Assembly: GCF_048595595.1 (NCBI RefSeq)
Contig: NZ_CP184347.1
Strand: one strand, 5' to 3'
DNA: 64,000 nucleotides
Origin: Bacteroides pyogenes_A
Lineage (GTDB): Bacteria; Bacteroidota; Bacteroidia; Bacteroidales; Bacteroidaceae
Shown here: positions 15,816-24,966 of the stretch, piece by piece
Layout: the number at the start of each line of letters is the position of its first letter
Numbering within the stretch: position 1 is the stretch's first letter
Translations under genes and position numbers: made by a program
The notes under the pieces: model-generated
Seen by the model: the letters and a program-made list of their open reading frames with translations, nothing else
What the model was told of the DNA's origin: nothing
Database searches by the model: none

Positions 15816-17024
15816 TCAGTATTCTATCCGGTCGAGGATTCCGCTGAGAAGTGCGATGGCTACTCCGTAATTCGTCATCAGCACCTTTTGTTCTTTGGCA
15901 CGGTCGATTCGGCTCATTACGTATTTCCGGTTGAACATGCAGGCGCCACAGTGAATGATCAGGTCGTAAGAAGAGAGATCTTGAGGGAAATCTCTACCCG
16001 AAACGATGTCGATGGCGAGTTTTTCACCGACTTTTTTTCGTAACATACGCGGAAGTTTTACTCTTCCTATGTCTTCGGTTGCGGGCGCATGCGTGCAAGC
16101 CTCGGCTATGAGCACGTGCGACGATTCGGTCAGAGAATCGATTGCTGCCGCACTTTCTACGAAGTATTCGATGTCTCCTTTATAGCCCGCGAAAAGTACG
16201 GAAAAAGAAGTGAGCCGGCTGGCGGCGGGTTTCTGCTCATAGACTGTTTTGAAAACCTGTGAATCTGTGATAATCAGTTTGGGAGGAGAGAAAAGAACTG
16301 ATAATGTCTCCGACAATTTGTCCGTAGTACAGCTCATCACGATACATTTCCTGTCCAGAAGTTCGCGTATAGTCTGTACTTGCGGTAAAATCAGCCGCCC
16401 TTTCGGTGCTTGTATATCCTGAGGCATCACCAGCAGCACCAACTCCCCATCATCGACCAATCGTCCGGTAATGCTCTGTCGGTCGAAGTCTTCGGGCAGT
16501 TTTTCGAGTATACTCTGACGAATGGCCTCGATTCCTATTCTTTCTTTGGTGCTGACTAAAATGGGAGAGCTGCCGCACAAGGCTTCTATACGTTCGGCAA
16601 GATGTTTTGTTTCTTTGCGTATATCCGTTTTGTTGATCAGAAGAATGATGGGAATATTCCTGCTTTTCAATTCCCGAAACCAAAGAAGTTCTTCGTTGAG
16701 ATCGGGGTTCGCATTCGAAGCGTCTCCACCGCAAAGAAGCAATGCTATATCGGTCTTCTCTACAGTCTGCCGTGTCCGTTCGATGCGCAGATCGCCCAGT
16801 TCGCCCTCATCGTCAAATCCCGGAGTGTCGACGAATAGGCAAGGCCCTATTCCCGGCACTTCCATTGCTTTGCTCACCGGGTCTGTGGTAGTGCCTGGCA
16901 TGTCCGAAACAAGAGCAGTTTCCTGTCCGGTCAGTGCGTTGATAAGAGATGACTTACCGCTGTTTCTTTTGCCGAAAAGCGTGATATGTAGCCGATTGGC
17001 ATGGGGAGTATGGGTTAAGCTCAT
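15816..17024 (-). CDS. hydF: [FeFe] hydrogenase H-cluster maturation GTPase HydF
   Basis: 402 residues. The N-terminal GTPase domain has the P-loop FGKRNSGKSSLINALTG, the G2/G3 region PGTTTDPV and VDTPGFDDEGEL, and INKTD (G4). The C-terminal domain has EACTHAP and later IIHCGACMFNRKYVM, the conserved Cys-x-His...His-Cys-x-x-Cys set that binds a 4Fe-4S cluster and carries the 2Fe precursor. HydF is the scaffold that delivers the di-iron subcluster to HydA. Last gene of the leftward hydA-hydE-hydG-hydF operon, 29 nt after hydG. Confidence 0.96.
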   Translation of the reverse strand: MSLTHTPHANRLHITLFGKRNSGKSSLINALTGQETALVSDMPGTTTDPVSKAMEVPGIGPCLFVDTPGFDDEGELGDLRIERTRQTVEKTDIALLLCGGDASNANPDLNEELLWFRELKSRNIPIILLINKTDIRKETKHLAERIEALCGSSPILVSTKERIGIEAIRQSILEKLPEDFDRQSITGRLVDDGELVLLVMPQDIQAPKGRLILPQVQTIRELLDRKCIVMSCTTDKLSETLSVLFSPPKLIITDSQVFKTVYEQKPAASRLTSFSVLFAGYKGDIEYFVESAAAIDSLTESSHVLIAEACTHAPATEDIGRVKLPRMLRKKVGEKLAIDIVSGRDFPQDLSSYDLIIHCGACMFNRKYVMSRIDRAKEQKVLMTNYGVAIALLSGILDRIEY

Positions 17025-17053
17025 AAGTTATTCTCCTGATTGAGTCATATGAA

Positions 17054-18475
17054 TTAAAATCTGAAATCTCTTTTGCCTGCGGCTATCTCTTTCAGGTTCC
17101 GGATAGCTATCTCTCTGATTTTGGGGTTCGGAATCCGGTCTGTTTCTTTGCGAATCAGTGCCAGACCTTTTTTGCGGGTGTCTTCCGAAGCGTAATCTTC
17201 CAGATATTCTTTCAGCGTCATCAGCGCGTTCGGTCCGCAGCAGTTGGCTATCTGCCCCGATTTGACCAGCGACATGAAGCGGTCGCCCGTCCGTCCTTCC
17301 CGGTAGCATGCCGTGCAAAAGCTGGGGATATACCCCAAGTCGAGCAGCCAGCTTACTATTTCATCGAGCGTTCGGGTATCGCTTACATCAAATTGTGCAG
17401 AGTTTTCTTCCGGAAGTTCTTTTTCGGCGTACCCGCCGACACTTGTGCGCGAGCCTCCGCTGATTTGCGATACGCCTAATTCCAGCACTTTGGCACGCGA
17501 CGCTTGCGATTCTCTGGTAGAAATAATCATTCCTGTATAGGGGACAGAGATGCGAATCACCGCCACAATTTTACTGAATATTTCATCGGAAACAGCGTTG
17601 GGAAAGTCTCCGGCATTAATGTCGTCTGCCGAACAGATACGGGGCACGCTGATGGTATGCGGGCCGACGCCGAATCTCGCCTCCAAATGTTCTGCGTGCA
17701 TGAGCAATCCGATAAAGTCGTACCGGTATGTGTTCAGTCCGAACAACACTCCGATTCCCACGTCGTCGATTCCGGCCTCCATCGCCCGGTCCATCGCTTC
17801 GGTGTGGTATGCGTAATTGCTCTTAGGTCCTGTAGGATGCAGAGCCTCGTAATTCTGTTTGTGGTAAGTCTCTTGGAATAAGATGTAAGTGCCTATGCCT
17901 GCCTCTTTGAGCTTTCGGTAGTTCTCTACCGTAGTGGCGGCAATATTCACGTTCACCCGCCGGATGGTCCCGTTCTTATGTCTGATGCTGTATATCGTAC
18001 GGATAGCTTCGAGTATATATTCGATGGGACTTTGAAGCGGATGTTCACCGGCTTCGAGCGCCAGACGCTTGTGTCCCATGTCTTGCAGTGCAATGACTTC
18101 CCGGCGTATTTCTTCCTGTGTCAGCTTCTTGCGGGCAATTGTTTTGTTTTTGGCATGATAAGGACAATACACGCAACCGTTTACACAATAGTTCGATAGA
18201 TAAAGCGGTGCGAACATGACAATCCGGTTGCCATAGAACTTCTGTTTGATTTTCTTGGCAAGATGGAAGATACGCTCTGTTAAGTCCGTCTGCTCGCATT
18301 CCAATAATACTGCCGCTTCCCTGTGTGAAAGTCCTTTGCAGAGGGCAGCCTTTTCGATGAGCTCCTCTATCAGCGCACGATTGTTCTTGTTTTCCTCCGC
18401 ATATCTCAATGTATTCAGAATTTCTTCGTGCTTTATGAATTCTTCGGCTTTTGATGAATCTGCTTGGTAAGCCAT
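17054..18475 (-). CDS. hydG: [FeFe] hydrogenase maturation radical SAM protein HydG
   Basis: 473 residues. The radical-SAM motif is YCVNGCVYCPYHAKN near residue 90 (CxxxCxxC), in a ThiH/HydG-type TIM barrel. The C-terminal region has FCTACYREGRTGDRFM and IANCCGPNALMTL, the auxiliary-cluster segment that distinguishes HydG from ThiH. HydG cleaves tyrosine to give the CO and CN ligands of the H-cluster. It lies between hydE (33 nt) and hydF (29 nt). Assignment as HydG rather than ThiH rests on the CTACYR motif and the neighbours. Confidence 0.97.
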   Translation of the reverse strand: MAYQADSSKAEEFIKHEEILNTLRYAEENKNNRALIEELIEKAALCKGLSHREAAVLLECEQTDLTERIFHLAKKIKQKFYGNRIVMFAPLYLSNYCVNGCVYCPYHAKNKTIARKKLTQEEIRREVIALQDMGHKRLALEAGEHPLQSPIEYILEAIRTIYSIRHKNGTIRRVNVNIAATTVENYRKLKEAGIGTYILFQETYHKQNYEALHPTGPKSNYAYHTEAMDRAMEAGIDDVGIGVLFGLNTYRYDFIGLLMHAEHLEARFGVGPHTISVPRICSADDINAGDFPNAVSDEIFSKIVAVIRISVPYTGMIISTRESQASRAKVLELGVSQISGGSRTSVGGYAEKELPEENSAQFDVSDTRTLDEIVSWLLDLGYIPSFCTACYREGRTGDRFMSLVKSGQIANCCGPNALMTLKEYLEDYASEDTRKKGLALIRKETDRIPNPKIREIAIRNLKEIAAGKRDFRF

Positions 18476-18508
18476 ATTGTTATCGGTTCAATAGTTAGTG
18501 TTAAGTGT

Positions 18509-19555
18509 TTAGTAATCTGCGGCAACAAAATCCCCTCTTTCGGTAGAAACTTCGTAACCTATGGCACGTAACTGCTTTTGCAGAATTCTCAATCCTTCGG
18601 CCGATTCCGCCCCCACTGAAGCTTTGTCATTGTAGAGTGCGTATTTTCTTCGTTCTTCTGGCGGAGAAAGATTGGGCATCACCACATTGGCTCCTGCCAA
18701 TATTCCATGTTCCCTTCCATCGACTGCCAGCGTAGCGAGCGCTGTGGTAGAAGGAATTAAAGCCGACGGATGCATTAAGCGGAAAATCGATAACAAAAGT
18801 AAAGTCTGTTCCAGTGTTCCGTTGGCACATTCGGCAAAGGGGGTGTCATGATGCGAAAGGAAAGGACCTATTCCGATCATTTCCGGACGTAGTTTTTCGA
18901 TGAAGCGTATATCTTGCATCAGATGATCTGTGGTTTGTCCGGGACTACCCACCATGATACCCGTTCCCGTTTGAAATCCTATTTCTTTCAAATCGTGCAG
19001 ACATCTCAGTCGCCGGGCAAGCGACATCTCTGCCGGATGCAGTTGACCGTAGTGCATTTCATCGGAGGTTTCGTGCCTAAGCAGGTAACGATTCGCTCCT
19101 GCCAGAAAGAAGCGTTCGTAGGCTTCACGCGACCTTTCACCTAATGACAGTGTAATGGCGCAATCGGGACAGCTTTTCCGTATGGCGGCAACCGTTTTCT
19201 CTATCCGCTCGTCCGTCAGGGCGGGGTCTTCTCCTCCTTGCAACACAAAGGTACGGAGTCCTGTCGCATATCCTTTCCGGCAGCAATCCAGAATTTGTCG
19301 GGTACTCAACCGGTAACGCTCCACTTTCGGATTGCCTTTTCGAATGCCGCAATAGTAACAATTGTTCCGGCAGCAATTGCTTATTTCGATCAGCCCGCGG
19401 ACATAAATCTTATTTCCAAATTGCCGTAAACTTACTTCTCGTGCTTGCCCGTTGATATAGCACAGAGTTTCAGTGTCGCAGTGAGTCAACAGTTGCCGGA
19501 GCTCTTCCTGATTGAGTGTTCTTTCTTTTCTTAATTTATCTACCCATTGTTTCAT
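18509..19555 (-). CDS. hydE: [FeFe] hydrogenase maturation radical SAM protein HydE
   Basis: 348 residues from the ATG at 19555 (MKQWVDKLRKERTL). The radical-SAM motif is EISNCCRNNCYYCGIRKGN near residue 60; a BioB-like barrel follows with LQGGEDP, TLSLGERS, LRHETSD and GTGIMVGSPGQT. HydE takes part in building the dithiomethylamine-bridged 2Fe subcluster. The start lies 20 nt inside the end of hydA, giving an overlapping, probably coupled arrangement; an 18-codon longer frame would overlap further and is less likely. Confidence 0.95.
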   Translation of the reverse strand: MKQWVDKLRKERTLNQEELRQLLTHCDTETLCYINGQAREVSLRQFGNKIYVRGLIEISNCCRNNCYYCGIRKGNPKVERYRLSTRQILDCCRKGYATGLRTFVLQGGEDPALTDERIEKTVAAIRKSCPDCAITLSLGERSREAYERFFLAGANRYLLRHETSDEMHYGQLHPAEMSLARRLRCLHDLKEIGFQTGTGIMVGSPGQTTDHLMQDIRFIEKLRPEMIGIGPFLSHHDTPFAECANGTLEQTLLLLSIFRLMHPSALIPSTTALATLAVDGREHGILAGANVVMPNLSPPEERRKYALYNDKASVGAESAEGLRILQKQLRAIGYEVSTERGDFVAADY

Positions 19556-21005
19556 ACGTATCTTTTCGCTTCGCAAGATCTTGCAGCAACTGACGGCGGC
19601 CCGAAACAATATCGTTGTGGGTACAGGGTCCCGTTATACAACCGCCTTCGCAAGCCATGACCTCTATAAATTGTGCGGAAGCTTTTCCCGCTTTACCGGC
19701 TGCGCGTAATAACGCAATATTTTTCTTGCTCATATCCGATACTTGTATTGCGTTGATTTTATCGGCTTTGTCTTTTAAGTACGCCTTGACTGCTCCCATC
19801 ACTCCTCCGGCTTGTGCGAAGCCGTGCGCTTCCCGTACGGAAGTATGCAGGACGGAGAAAGGTTGAGCTTCTTTAAGTTCGATACCCAATCCGTCGAATA
19901 TAGAACCTATTTCTTCAAAAGTAAGAATGAAGTCGACTGCTCCGTCACGACGAACCTCTTTGCGTTTGGCTACGCAGGGACCTGCGAATACGATTTTTGC
20001 ATCGGGATGTTTTTCTTTGGCGATGCGTGCAGCGTAATACATCGGCGATCCGGTAGAAGAAACATAGGGACTAATGTCCGGAACATGCTTCTCTACCAAT
20101 TCGATGTAAGAGGGACAACAAGAGGTTGTCATGAAGGCTTGTCCTTCCTCCAACTTTTCTATCAGTTCGTGTGCTTCGTTGCTGATGGTCATCATCGCTC
20201 CTTCGGCAACTTCTATTACATCGGCAAACCCTATTTGTTTGAATGCGCCGTACACTTGTTCGATGGATGTGTTGAATTGCCCAAGGATGGAAGGTGCGAT
20301 GATCGCTACCATTTTTTCTCCTTTGCGAATGCCTTGAAGCACGTCAAAGGTCTGCGAGATCTCGAAGATTGCTCCGAACGGACAAGCATTGATGCACTTC
20401 CCGCAATAGATACATTTACTTTCGTCAATATGTTCGATGCCGTCTTCATCTTTGTTGATAGCTTTCACCGGACAGGCTTCCTCGCAAGGAACGGGGATGT
20501 ATACGATGGCATGGTAAGGACAGCTTTTGTGACAGATACCGCAACTGATGCATGTATCGTGGTCAATGGCTGCCTGACCGTTCTTTTTGAATTGGACGGC
20601 CCCTTTCGGACAATTCATATAGCAGCTGCGGGCTACGCATCCACGGCAGAGGTTGGTTATTTCATAATTAATCTGTATGCAAGAAGAGCATGCCTCATCG
20701 ATCACGCATAGAATATTTTGTTTGGTGATTTCTTTCCTGTTCAAAGCTTGACGGGCATATTCGGATAGAGGAGTGAGTTCGTCGTGTTCGTCGTCCATGT
20801 CGAACCCCATCAACGGAAACGACTTATATTTCCATACGGCGCGTTCTTTGTGTACGCAGCAACGCCCCATGTGCTTAGACTTTTTGGGGGTCAGCTCCAA
20901 TGGCAGACGGTCGATTTTCTCTACCAGTTGCTCGTCTTTCCAGAGTCTGACAAGGTCGGCCAGCAGCTTATGCCGGACAATCATAATATTATTCGTAAAT
21001 GCCAT
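19536..21005 (-). CDS. hydA: [FeFe] hydrogenase, group B-type, monomeric
   Basis: 489 residues. An N-terminal Cys-rich part (ACSSC, NLCRGCVARSCYMNC) leads into ferredoxin-type 4Fe-4S motifs at about 152-165 (CISCGICHKSC) and 198-208 (CIYCGKCINAC). The H-cluster domain carries L1 TSCCPS (294-299), L2 PCVAK (343-347) and L3 MACEGGC (450-456) followed by ITGPC. The GPC instead of GGGQP after L3, and GPCVAK instead of MPCTAK, point to group B (B1/B3) enzymes rather than the well studied group A. All four H-cluster cysteines and the proton-relay Cys of L1 are present. Expected role is H2 evolution or uptake with ferredoxin in the cytoplasm. Confidence 0.93.
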   Translation of the reverse strand: MAFTNNIMIVRHKLLADLVRLWKDEQLVEKIDRLPLELTPKKSKHMGRCCVHKERAVWKYKSFPLMGFDMDDEHDELTPLSEYARQALNRKEITKQNILCVIDEACSSCIQINYEITNLCRGCVARSCYMNCPKGAVQFKKNGQAAIDHDTCISCGICHKSCPYHAIVYIPVPCEEACPVKAINKDEDGIEHIDESKCIYCGKCINACPFGAIFEISQTFDVLQGIRKGEKMVAIIAPSILGQFNTSIEQVYGAFKQIGFADVIEVAEGAMMTISNEAHELIEKLEEGQAFMTTSCCPSYIELVEKHVPDISPYVSSTGSPMYYAARIAKEKHPDAKIVFAGPCVAKRKEVRRDGAVDFILTFEEIGSIFDGLGIELKEAQPFSVLHTSVREAHGFAQAGGVMGAVKAYLKDKADKINAIQVSDMSKKNIALLRAAGKAGKASAQFIEVMACEGGCITGPCTHNDIVSGRRQLLQDLAKRKDTYETMGR

Positions 21006-21031
21006 ATTCTAATTATGAATTTTTTCCGGTA

Positions 21032-21039
21032 CAAAGATA
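21032..21039 (-). promoter_or_regulatory. hyd operon promoter -7 box
   Basis: On the minus strand TATCTTTG matches TAnnTTTG and lies 26 nt upstream of the hydA start. No obvious -33 TTTG is visible. Confidence 0.6.
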
Positions 21040-21135
21040 CTAACTAGTTTGCGTATAAACGAATAATCATTAGAAATGATTATAATATCCAGATTTTATA
21101 AAAGTTTTTTTCGCTTAAATACCCATATCTGATTA

Positions 21136-21166
21136 TTGTCAAATTCACGGCTCATACTTATATTTG
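21136..21166 (+). promoter_or_regulatory. Promoter of PepSY gene
   Basis: TTG at 21136-21138 and TATATTTG at 21159-21166 are separated by 20 bp. The box lies 72 nt upstream of the PepSY start and faces away from the hyd promoter. Confidence 0.6.
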
Positions 21167-21238
21167 CAGTTTTGTTTTTTAGAAATAAGGAAACCACATA
21201 TTTAATAAATCGAAGATTGTAATTAAAAAGAAGATTGT

Positions 21239-22378
21239 ATGAATAAAACTTTTCGTAAAATCTGTGCGAAACTGCATCTGTATTTGGGACTGTTGTCGGG
21301 ACTTGTTGTGTTTATCGTATGTATCACAGGTTGCCTGTATGTTTTTAAAAACGAAATAAACGAGGCCACACAGCCTTGGCGTTTTGTTGCGCCTGAACAA
21401 ACGGAAGCACTACCGCCTTCCGTTATTATATCCCTTGCCGATTCTGTAATGAATAGCGAAATATCTGCTACCGCCATCACATACGGTGAACAAACGGATG
21501 CAGTATTTGTGGATTATCATCGGAGAGGTGAAGGGCAAAAAACTGTTTTTCTTAATCCGTACAATGGGAAGATACAGAAAACCATTATGAGATCGGCAGA
21601 CGATTTTGATTTCTTCCGTTTTGTCATACGAGGGCATCGCTCTTTATGGCTCCCGAAACAAACAGGCAGCGTTATCGTGGGATACAGCGTGCTTGCTTTT
21701 TTTATCGCACTCATTGCCGGACTGATATTGTGGTGGCCGCCGCAATGGACCCGGAGAGCGCTTATGCAACGCTTGACGATGAAGCGTCCTTTTACTTTCC
21801 CCCGTTTGAATTTCGATTTGCATCGCATTTTAGGCTTTTATGCTTTTCTGCCTTTATTTGTAATTTGTTTCACCGGATTGATTTTTAGTCTGGGATGGTT
21901 TAACAAATCCTTTTATGCAATAGTCTCCGGTGGCGAAGGCTTGCAGCCGAATATGATTCCTGTTTCGGATACCTTACAAACTTCTTCGCGGGTAGTAGAA
22001 CCTTTAGACAGTCTTTTCTACCGGTTGAAAGCGGAATCGCCCGAAGCTAAAAAGCTTTCCTTTTCGCTGCCCTCGAAGAAAGACGGCGTGTTCAGGGTAA
22101 GTGTGGGGCATCGGCGCGGTTCCCGCTCCAGGACAGATTATTTGTTTTTCGACCGTCATACGTTGAAGCCGTTGCAAGGTTCCGGTCCTTTTACCGGCAA
22201 GTATGAAGACGCCTCTGTCGTTCATAAACTCAGGAGGATGAATCTCGAACTGCACGACGGAAGCATATTGGGGCTGTTCGGTAAATCAATCATGTTTCTT
22301 GCCAGCCTGATAGGGGCCTCTCTGCCAATAACGGGCTTTGTCATCTGGCACAGGAAAAACCGGAGAAAAATGCGATAG
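21239..22378 (+). CDS. PepSY-associated transmembrane protein
   Basis: 379 residues with the PepSY_TM architecture (COG3182): TM1 LYLGLLSGLVVFIVCITGC near 17-35, a periplasmic PepSY-like region with YNGKIQKTI and a membrane-proximal HRSLWLP, TM2 VLAFFIALIAGLILWW near 155-170, FDLHRILGFYAFLPLFVIC as TM3, and a C-terminal TM ending LPITGFVIWHRK. His residues next to the helices are conserved in this family. Related proteins (FpvG type) reduce or release iron from siderophores at the inner membrane, so a role in iron handling is plausible. No TonB receptor is adjacent. Confidence 0.85.
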   Translation: MNKTFRKICAKLHLYLGLLSGLVVFIVCITGCLYVFKNEINEATQPWRFVAPEQTEALPPSVIISLADSVMNSEISATAITYGEQTDAVFVDYHRRGEGQKTVFLNPYNGKIQKTIMRSADDFDFFRFVIRGHRSLWLPKQTGSVIVGYSVLAFFIALIAGLILWWPPQWTRRALMQRLTMKRPFTFPRLNFDLHRILGFYAFLPLFVICFTGLIFSLGWFNKSFYAIVSGGEGLQPNMIPVSDTLQTSSRVVEPLDSLFYRLKAESPEAKKLSFSLPSKKDGVFRVSVGHRRGSRSRTDYLFFDRHTLKPLQGSGPFTGKYEDASVVHKLRRMNLELHDGSILGLFGKSIMFLASLIGASLPITGFVIWHRKNRRKMR

Positions 22379-22474
22379 ACAGTCGGTCTTAGCATATGAT
22401 CGGGGACTTGTTTCAATCCTTAAAAAGCCGGGAGCGGATATTATAACGGCAAGATTCTATTGCTGTGGATGGGG

Positions 22475-23200
22475 TTATTGATTCCGTGTCAGCAATCCTG
22501 TCTGCTGCAACCCCTTCAGGATACTGCTTTGTGCCATATAATCCTGATTGTTGGCATAGATGAACATGACGCTTCCTCCTTTGATCGTATTGATGATGGG
22601 CTTTGTGATGGCTTGCGGCAGGGCAGGACATCCGAAGCTTCTTCCCAATCGTCCTGTAGAAGCTGTCACAGAAGGGTTGGCATAAGCTGCTCCATGTACC
22701 ACGATTGCCCTCTCGCGGGCTTTGTCGTTGATGCCCTTCTCCAGTCCGTTCAATATCAGCGAATAACCGTTTTTCCCTTGATACGTATGTCCGGTAAGAT
22801 AGAATCCGAGCGAACTTTTGTATGAACCGTATTTATTGGAAAAAGAAGTAGCGTAGTTCTCTCCGCTGTTTCTGCCATGGGCCACAACAGAACTGAATAC
22901 TAACTTTTTCTTTTCCATGTCGAAAACGAAAAGACGTTTCTCGGTAGAGGCTTTGGTGAAATCGATAAGCGTCAGGACCGGTTTGCTTTTTTCTTTGATT
23001 CGCAGATAGCCCGCTACTGCTTGGCGGAAAGCCACGAAATTTACCACACCTCCCAACTGCATCTCCTCGAAAAGTTGTTCGCCCGCCGCCAGTTCGGAAC
23101 CTGTGCCGGACAATACCTGAGCCGTTCTCATCGCACGGGTGGAAATGTTGCCGGGTGGAATGAGAAGAACTATCAGCAATATGAGAGAAACTTTTCGCAT
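22475..23200 (-). CDS. YkuD_2-type murein L,D-transpeptidase-like protein
   Basis: 241 residues with a signal peptide (MRKVSLILLIVLLIPPGNIS). The catalytic region reads VVHGAAYANPS near 170 and LGRSFGCPALP near 188, the His...Ser-x-Gly-Cys pattern of the YkuD_2 family (PF13645), with Cys as nucleophile. L,D-transpeptidases make 3-3 cross-links or attach proteins to peptidoglycan; YkuD_2 members are less studied. It lies 44 nt after the other L,D-transpeptidase gene on the same strand. Confidence 0.87.
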   Translation of the reverse strand: MRKVSLILLIVLLIPPGNISTRAMRTAQVLSGTGSELAAGEQLFEEMQLGGVVNFVAFRQAVAGYLRIKEKSKPVLTLIDFTKASTEKRLFVFDMEKKKLVFSSVVAHGRNSGENYATSFSNKYGSYKSSLGFYLTGHTYQGKNGYSLILNGLEKGINDKARERAIVVHGAAYANPSVTASTGRLGRSFGCPALPQAITKPIINTIKGGSVMFIYANNQDYMAQSSILKGLQQTGLLTRNQ

Positions 23201-23244
23201 GAATGTTTTTGCACAAAAAAATAATGCGGCAAAGATAACGTTTT

Positions 23245-24276
23245 TTATTCTAAAACAAAAATAATCGTCTCATTTACAGGCGCCCACTCGAAAATAAATT
23301 TAGCGTGTGAAGTGGCGTTCCGCACGCACATGTGCGAACGGGGAGTGGTTCCCAACGAATGGCTATACTCTATTTCCGCCGTGCGGGGAAGCTGAACGGG
23401 TACGCCGTGAATATATGCTCCGTCCGTGAATCGGCTGGCATAAGGAGCATATCCAGCTACTTCCGGAGAGCCGTCTTTTAAATATATCATTTTTCTCTTT
23501 TTCTCTTGTAAGACGAACATGCCTATCGGTGTCTTTTGTGCATACGGCGGGCGGAATCGTCCCGTAGTAGACGGATTCATGCTGCGTATCGTCCAGCGGG
23601 CACGGTCTGTGCGTTCCAGCGTAGCGATGTTCTGGTTGTGGCGGTCGACGAAAATGGCTTTATTAAAAACGATGGAGTCGCCGATAAGCTTGACATATTT
23701 TTGTGGAACCATCCAGACGTCTCCGGTGTGTATGGGTTCCATTTTCATGAAACTTCCTTCGCTTGCGAGAAAGCGGGTCAGCTCTCCGTCCTGCGCGTAG
23801 CGTTCGGGCGTCAGCGTATCCGTGAGTTCGTATAGCGGGACGGACTGATACCTTTCGGTGCCGAACGAATCCGCTATCCGTTTGTACGAATTTCTATGAA
23901 ACTTTTTCACCAGTGGCGCCTCTCCGTTGCGGTTCTTGTAGTTTTGGAGTATCGCCCATTGCCGGGGTTCCGACTGTATGTTTTCCAATAACGCGAGTTT
24001 TTCTTTTATTTTCTCCCACTGAAAGCGGCGGGTCGTGTCTTTGTACGGATAAATGCTGTCTAATGTATATTGATCGTATAGCAACTCTTTGCCGATTTTT
24101 ATTTCGCCGGCTTCTACTTCCTTTATTTGGGGGGCTTCGGTTGCGGCAAGTGTATCTTGCCGGGAAAGCGGTTCTTTCTCTTGCTCTTCGGAGCCGTTTT
24201 GTCTGTCAGGCAGTAAAGAGCAGGAATTGTAAAAGCAAGCGCACAGTAATATTCCGGCAAATGTCAGTTTGTTCAT
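23245..24276 (-). CDS. L,D-transpeptidase (YkuD) lipoprotein
   Basis: 343 residues with lipoprotein signal MNKLTFAGILLCACFYNSC (Cys19). Residues 20-60 are a polar Glu/Gln-rich linker. The YkuD domain occupies the C-terminal half: TPIGMFVLQEKK, AYIHGVPVQLP (catalytic-site His) and SLGTTPRSHMCVRN (nucleophile Cys). Substrate is expected to be peptidoglycan stem peptides in the periplasm. With the next gene it forms a pair of different L,D-transpeptidase types. A TATATTCG box on the minus strand at 24305-24312 is a possible promoter. Confidence 0.88.
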   Translation of the reverse strand: MNKLTFAGILLCACFYNSCSLLPDRQNGSEEQEKEPLSRQDTLAATEAPQIKEVEAGEIKIGKELLYDQYTLDSIYPYKDTTRRFQWEKIKEKLALLENIQSEPRQWAILQNYKNRNGEAPLVKKFHRNSYKRIADSFGTERYQSVPLYELTDTLTPERYAQDGELTRFLASEGSFMKMEPIHTGDVWMVPQKYVKLIGDSIVFNKAIFVDRHNQNIATLERTDRARWTIRSMNPSTTGRFRPPYAQKTPIGMFVLQEKKRKMIYLKDGSPEVAGYAPYASRFTDGAYIHGVPVQLPRTAEIEYSHSLGTTPRSHMCVRNATSHAKFIFEWAPVNETIIFVLE

Positions 24277-24545
24277 AAGGAGACAATTTGTTTGTTTTTA
24301 GGTGCGAATATACAGTATTAAAAGGAAATAACAGTATATATCGGTTTAAAAAAGAGATGTTTTTGAGGAGTAACCAAAGTTGTTTTCATTTACTGAAAGA
24401 GTAGCGAGGCTGTTATTAAGTTTTGGTTTCTCGATCCAAACAGTACAGAGCGTCGGTAGAGGCAGACAAGACGGAGGTTAAGTTCGTGTGCCCTTTCGAC
24501 AAGGTACAGTGCATTGCGTTGAAACACAACGGATTTGTTTGCCGA

Positions 24546-24675
24546 AGAAAAACACGGCGGACTCTGCAAAAAAAGCCCGCGGGCTTTGAAAAAAACACGG
24601 CGGGCTTTGAAATCAAACACGGCGGGCTTTGAAAAAAAGGCGGCGGGCTTTGAAATGAAAGGCGGCGGGCTTTGA
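24546..24675. repeat. Six tandem 21-22-bp repeats upstream of groES
   Basis: The TCTG/TTTG element recurs at 24563, 24585, 24606, 24628, 24649 and 24671 (spacings 22, 21, 22, 21, 22). Units read like AACACGGCGGGCTTTG with variable A-rich or AAATSAAA connectors. It is the same unit family as at 4703-4800. The rest of the 24277-24966 spacer contains the groES leader; I could not identify a heat-shock operator there. Confidence 0.88.
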
Positions 24676-24966
24676 AAACAGACTTCCAACAGCCCTCGTC
24701 TACGGGCCTTTGTGTTTCGAATCCGGTGCGGATGTTCCTGAGATGAGGTGCGGAAATCTTTGTAATGGGAGTTTGCCGGCTTTGCATGAAACACGACGCT
24801 TACATGCTTGGTTGTCTGCTTTGCGTCATTTTGTCAGTCCACTCCTGACAAATTCCTTCTTTATCGTTTTGGCACGCTTTTCGCAATCTCTTCTGCGTCC
24901 TGCCCGATTGATGAAGGCAGCTTGTTATTATCTATATGTATAACTTTAAAATATAACAAAAGCATT

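Noticed and set aside
17054..18475. ThiH (thiamine synthesis) instead of HydG
   Set aside because: Neighbours hydA, hydE and hydF and the C-terminal CTACYR cluster motif favour HydG.
24700..24966. CIRCE operator before groES
   Set aside because: No TTAGCACTC-type inverted repeat is present, which fits Bacteroidetes where HrcA control is unusual.
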